Shown piece by piece: positions 52,450-55,630 of a stretch of 55,630 bases of DNA (its first letter is position 1; every line of letters begins with the position of its first letter). Origin of the DNA: Tagaea sp. CACIAM 22H2 (GTDB lineage Bacteria; Pseudomonadota; Alphaproteobacteria; CACIAM-22H2); the NCBI GenBank assembly GCA_014444615.1, contig PVXE01000030.1, positions 1 through 55,630 on the forward strand. Reading direction: 5' to 3'. Both the position numbers and the translations under genes were made by a program. The notes beneath the pieces are model-generated. The model saw only the letters and a list, made by a program, of their open reading frames with translations. It did no database searches and was not told the origin of the DNA.

Positions 52450-53387
52450 GGGCCGAGCGGACGCCAAGTCGCGTACCAATTCTTGAAGCGCTTCCATTGC
52501 GCATCGACATAGCTGCGCTGGCTGGCCGAGAGCGCGTCGGTCGGGTTGAAGTGCAGCATGTATTCGGGGTGCCCCGCGAGAACCATCAGGTGCTTGTAGT
52601 AGAGTACCAGATCGGGGCCTTCGTCGTAGCTGTTCAGCACGGCAAGCGCCCGGTCGAGTTCCAGCGCACGCTGCGTGGCGATGGGGTCGCCCGCGGCCGC
52701 CTTGCGGCACAGTGCCACCAGATGCAGCGCCTCTTCGGGCAGCGCGTTGCCGATGCCGGTGATCGAGCCGACGGCGCCGCAATTGACGAAGCCATGGAAC
52801 ACTTGCGTATCCACGCCGACCAGCAGCATCAGCGACTTGTCGCGCCCGGTGATGTGTTCGGCGGCGTAGGTTAGCGACGCGGCTCCGCCGAATTCCTTGA
52901 AGCCGATGAGATGCGGATGCTTGGCGTTGAGTTCGAAGAACAGATCGGCTTTGGTCTCGTAGCCGTAATAAGGGCTGTTGTAGATAACCGACGGCAGACC
53001 CTTGCCGGCTTCCAGTACGTCCATGAAATGCGCGCGCTGGGCGGCGACCGAGGGCCCACGCGACAGCACGCGCGGAATGATCATCAGTCCTTGCGCGCCG
53101 ACCTTCTTGGCGTGCGCGGCGAGGGCAGCGGCGCGCGCGGGGTTTTGCGCGCCCGTGCCCACGACCGTCGGCACGCCGGCGGCGACCAGGCGTTCCACGC
53201 CGATCATCCGCGCTTCGTCGGTCAATAGCGGCCAATCGCCCATCGAGCCGCAATAGACCACGGCGCTCATGCCCGCCTTGATCAAAGACTGACCTGTGCG
53301 CACCAGCGCGTCGAAATCGGGCTCGCGCGACTTGGTGCAGGGCGTCATCAACGCCGGAATGGTACCGAGGAACGGATTGGCGGGCAT
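52446..53387 (-). CDS. Dihydrodipicolinate synthase family protein (probable pyrroline-4-hydroxy-2-carboxylate deaminase)
   Basis: 313-residue class I aldolase/lyase barrel. Schiff-base lysine K164 in IGFKEFGG and the catalytic-type Tyr136 in VIYNSPYYG are present; GSMGDWP replaces the GTTGE loop of DapA, arguing against lysine biosynthesis. Family knowledge: HypD/LhpC enzymes of this fold convert pyrroline-4-hydroxy-2-carboxylate to alpha-ketoglutarate semialdehyde; neighbours fit that role. AGGGAAG before ATG 53387. First gene of a seven-gene minus-strand operon, under a promoter with an embedded palindrome. Confidence 0.9.
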   Translation of the reverse strand: MPANPFLGTIPALMTPCTKSREPDFDALVRTGQSLIKAGMSAVVYCGSMGDWPLLTDEARMIGVERLVAAGVPTVVGTGAQNPARAAALAAHAKKVGAQGLMIIPRVLSRGPSVAAQRAHFMDVLEAGKGLPSVIYNSPYYGYETKADLFFELNAKHPHLIGFKEFGGAASLTYAAEHITGRDKSLMLLVGVDTQVFHGFVNCGAVGSITGIGNALPEEALHLVALCRKAAAGDPIATQRALELDRALAVLNSYDEGPDLVLYYKHLMVLAGHPEYMLHFNPTDALSASQRSYVDAQWKRFKNWYATWRPLGP

Positions 53388-53404
53388 GGAGCTTCCCTTC
53401 GTGC

Positions 53405-53445
53405 TTGTTTCGTTGAATGTAGATTGTATAAAATCTGCGAGTCAA
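53405..53445. promoter_or_regulatory. Overlapping divergent promoters with GntR-type palindromic operator
   Basis: The dyad AGATTGTATAAAATCT at 53421-53436 is symmetric at 14 of 16 positions, of the GntR-FCD operator style. For the minus strand, TTGACT (53445-53440) and TACATT (53421-53416) are 18 bp apart and frame the dyad; for the plus strand, TTGTTT (53405-53410) and TATAAA (53427-53432) are 16 bp apart. Binding at the dyad would block both the catabolic operon and the regulator gene. Confidence 0.65.
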
Positions 53446-53483
53446 TAGCCTTCGACCGCCGACGGGGATAAAATTCGAAGACG

Positions 53484-54194
53484 ATGGCCAACTCCTTGAC
53501 TCACCGGACCTTGTCGTCGGCGATCGCCGACCGGCTGCGCCAGTCGATCCTGGGCGGCGAATACGCGGCCGGGGCGCAGTTGCGCCAGGATGCGTTAGCC
53601 GCATCCTTCGGCGTCAGCCGGATTCCGGTACGCGAGGCGCTGTTTCAGCTCGAAGCCGAAGGCTTGGTGCAGATCGAGCCGCATAAGGGCGCCGTCGTCA
53701 CCGGCATCTCGATGGAGGAGGTCGACGATGTGTTCGACCTTCGCTTGACGCTGGAGGCGCGCTTGCTTGCGGACTCCATTCCCAATCTGACCGACGCCGA
53801 TTTCGCGCATATCGACGCGGCGCGCGAAGCCTTCGATCGCATGGTCGCGTCGGGCGATATCTCGACGTCGGGCGGTCTGAACGCGGAATTGCATATGGCG
53901 TTCTATGCGGGCGCCAAGCTGCCCAAGACCGCCGCGATCGTCGCGGGTTTACTGCAAACCAGCGATCGCTATACGCGTCTGCAGTTATCGTCGACCAAGG
54001 GACTCGCCAAAGCGGGACGCGAGCACCGCGAACTCGCCGCGTTGTGCCGTAAACGCGATGCGGCCGGAGCGCTCGCGTTGCTGAAGGCGCATATCGAAGC
54101 GGTGCGCGCCGATTTGGCCGCGGTCCTCAAAAGAACGCCCGGCCTCGTCGCCGAGGGCCGGGCGTCCAACGCGGGGCGTAAGCCGCGCGCTTAG
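53484..54194 (+). CDS. GntR family transcriptional regulator, FCD (FadR) subfamily
   Basis: 236 residues. N-terminal winged helix with recognition segment LAASFGVSRIPVREAL near 37-52 and wing HKGAVVTG; C-terminal FCD helical domain with DLRLTLEARLLAD, ELHMAFY and EHRELAALC, containing the Asp/His residues that usually bind a metal and a carboxylate effector. Divergent from the hydroxyproline-type operon with 96 bp between, so it probably represses that operon and itself until an imino acid or its product binds (inference). Its stop lies 2 bp from the katG stop. Confidence 0.93.
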   Translation: MANSLTHRTLSSAIADRLRQSILGGEYAAGAQLRQDALAASFGVSRIPVREALFQLEAEGLVQIEPHKGAVVTGISMEEVDDVFDLRLTLEARLLADSIPNLTDADFAHIDAAREAFDRMVASGDISTSGGLNAELHMAFYAGAKLPKTAAIVAGLLQTSDRYTRLQLSSTKGLAKAGREHRELAALCRKRDAAGALALLKAHIEAVRADLAAVLKRTPGLVAEGRASNAGRKPRA

Positions 54195-54196
54195 CT

Positions 54197-55630
<1,434 letters not shown>

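Noticed and set aside
52446..53387. DapA for lysine biosynthesis
   Set aside because: The Schiff-base lysine is present, but the GTTGE loop is altered to GSMGD and the gene is embedded with an epimerase and a D-amino-acid dehydrogenase.

Overview
The window is GC-rich, densely packed DNA with a strong G/C third-position bias and long chains of ATGA or GTGA stop/start overlaps. Protein types (a NirA/NasA nitrate cluster with NrtABD importer, many ABC importers for small organic nitrogen compounds, MocR and GntR-FCD regulators, an alphaproteobacterial-looking Zwf) suggest a free-living heterotrophic alphaproteobacterium, perhaps Rhodospirillales-like. That placement is inference. I saw no mobile elements, CRISPR arrays, phage genes, tRNA or rRNA. 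Two genes are cut by the window edges: a NrtA/NasS-type gene on the left and katG on the right.

Region 1 (1-12040, + strand) is a nitrate assimilation operon: a NasS/NrtA-like protein, the nitrate ABC importer NrtA-NrtB-NrtD, an FAD/NAD(P) oxidoreductase, siroheme nitrite reductase NirA, an unusual Fe-S plus ferredoxin-NADP-reductase-type electron donor, molybdenum nitrate reductase NasA with a C-terminal [2Fe-2S] domain, and a shortened CysG-like siroheme protein. Region 2 (12194-13941) pairs a RidA-like protein with a D-serine-dehydratase-like PLP enzyme.

Region 3 (13979-25118) centres on a divergent promoter at about 20.6 kb. To the left run an enolase-superfamily enzyme, an aldehyde dehydrogenase and a polyamine-type ABC importer. 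To the right run a MocR regulator, a GMC oxidoreductase and a PuuB/DadA-like amine oxidase. Region 4 (25242-31838) is an Opp/Dpp-type importer with a fused double ATPase and a TRZ/ATZ-family amidohydrolase; it ends in a strong hairpin.

Region 5 (31890-44161) is the most novel-looking part. Two divergent operons leave a 302-bp control region. One carries SBP-ATPase-permease-permease and two isopenicillin-N-synthase-like oxygenases. The other carries a third such oxygenase, SBP-permease-permease without an ATPase, and a second amidohydrolase. An AllA-like gene converges from the right. The control region contains direct TGTATGCAA repeats and shares an exact 12-bp word with the promoter of region 4, so regions 4 and 5 may form one regulon for import and oxidative/hydrolytic breakdown of an unknown nitrogenous compound.

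After zwf (44296-45753), region 6 (45758-54194) is a hydroxyproline-type catabolic operon: DapA-family lyase, D-amino-acid dehydrogenase, proline racemase/4-hydroxyproline epimerase, an inositol-monophosphatase-family enzyme and an FbpABC-like importer. It is divergent from a GntR-FCD regulator, and a palindromic operator candidate lies within the overlapping promoters. katG closes the window.
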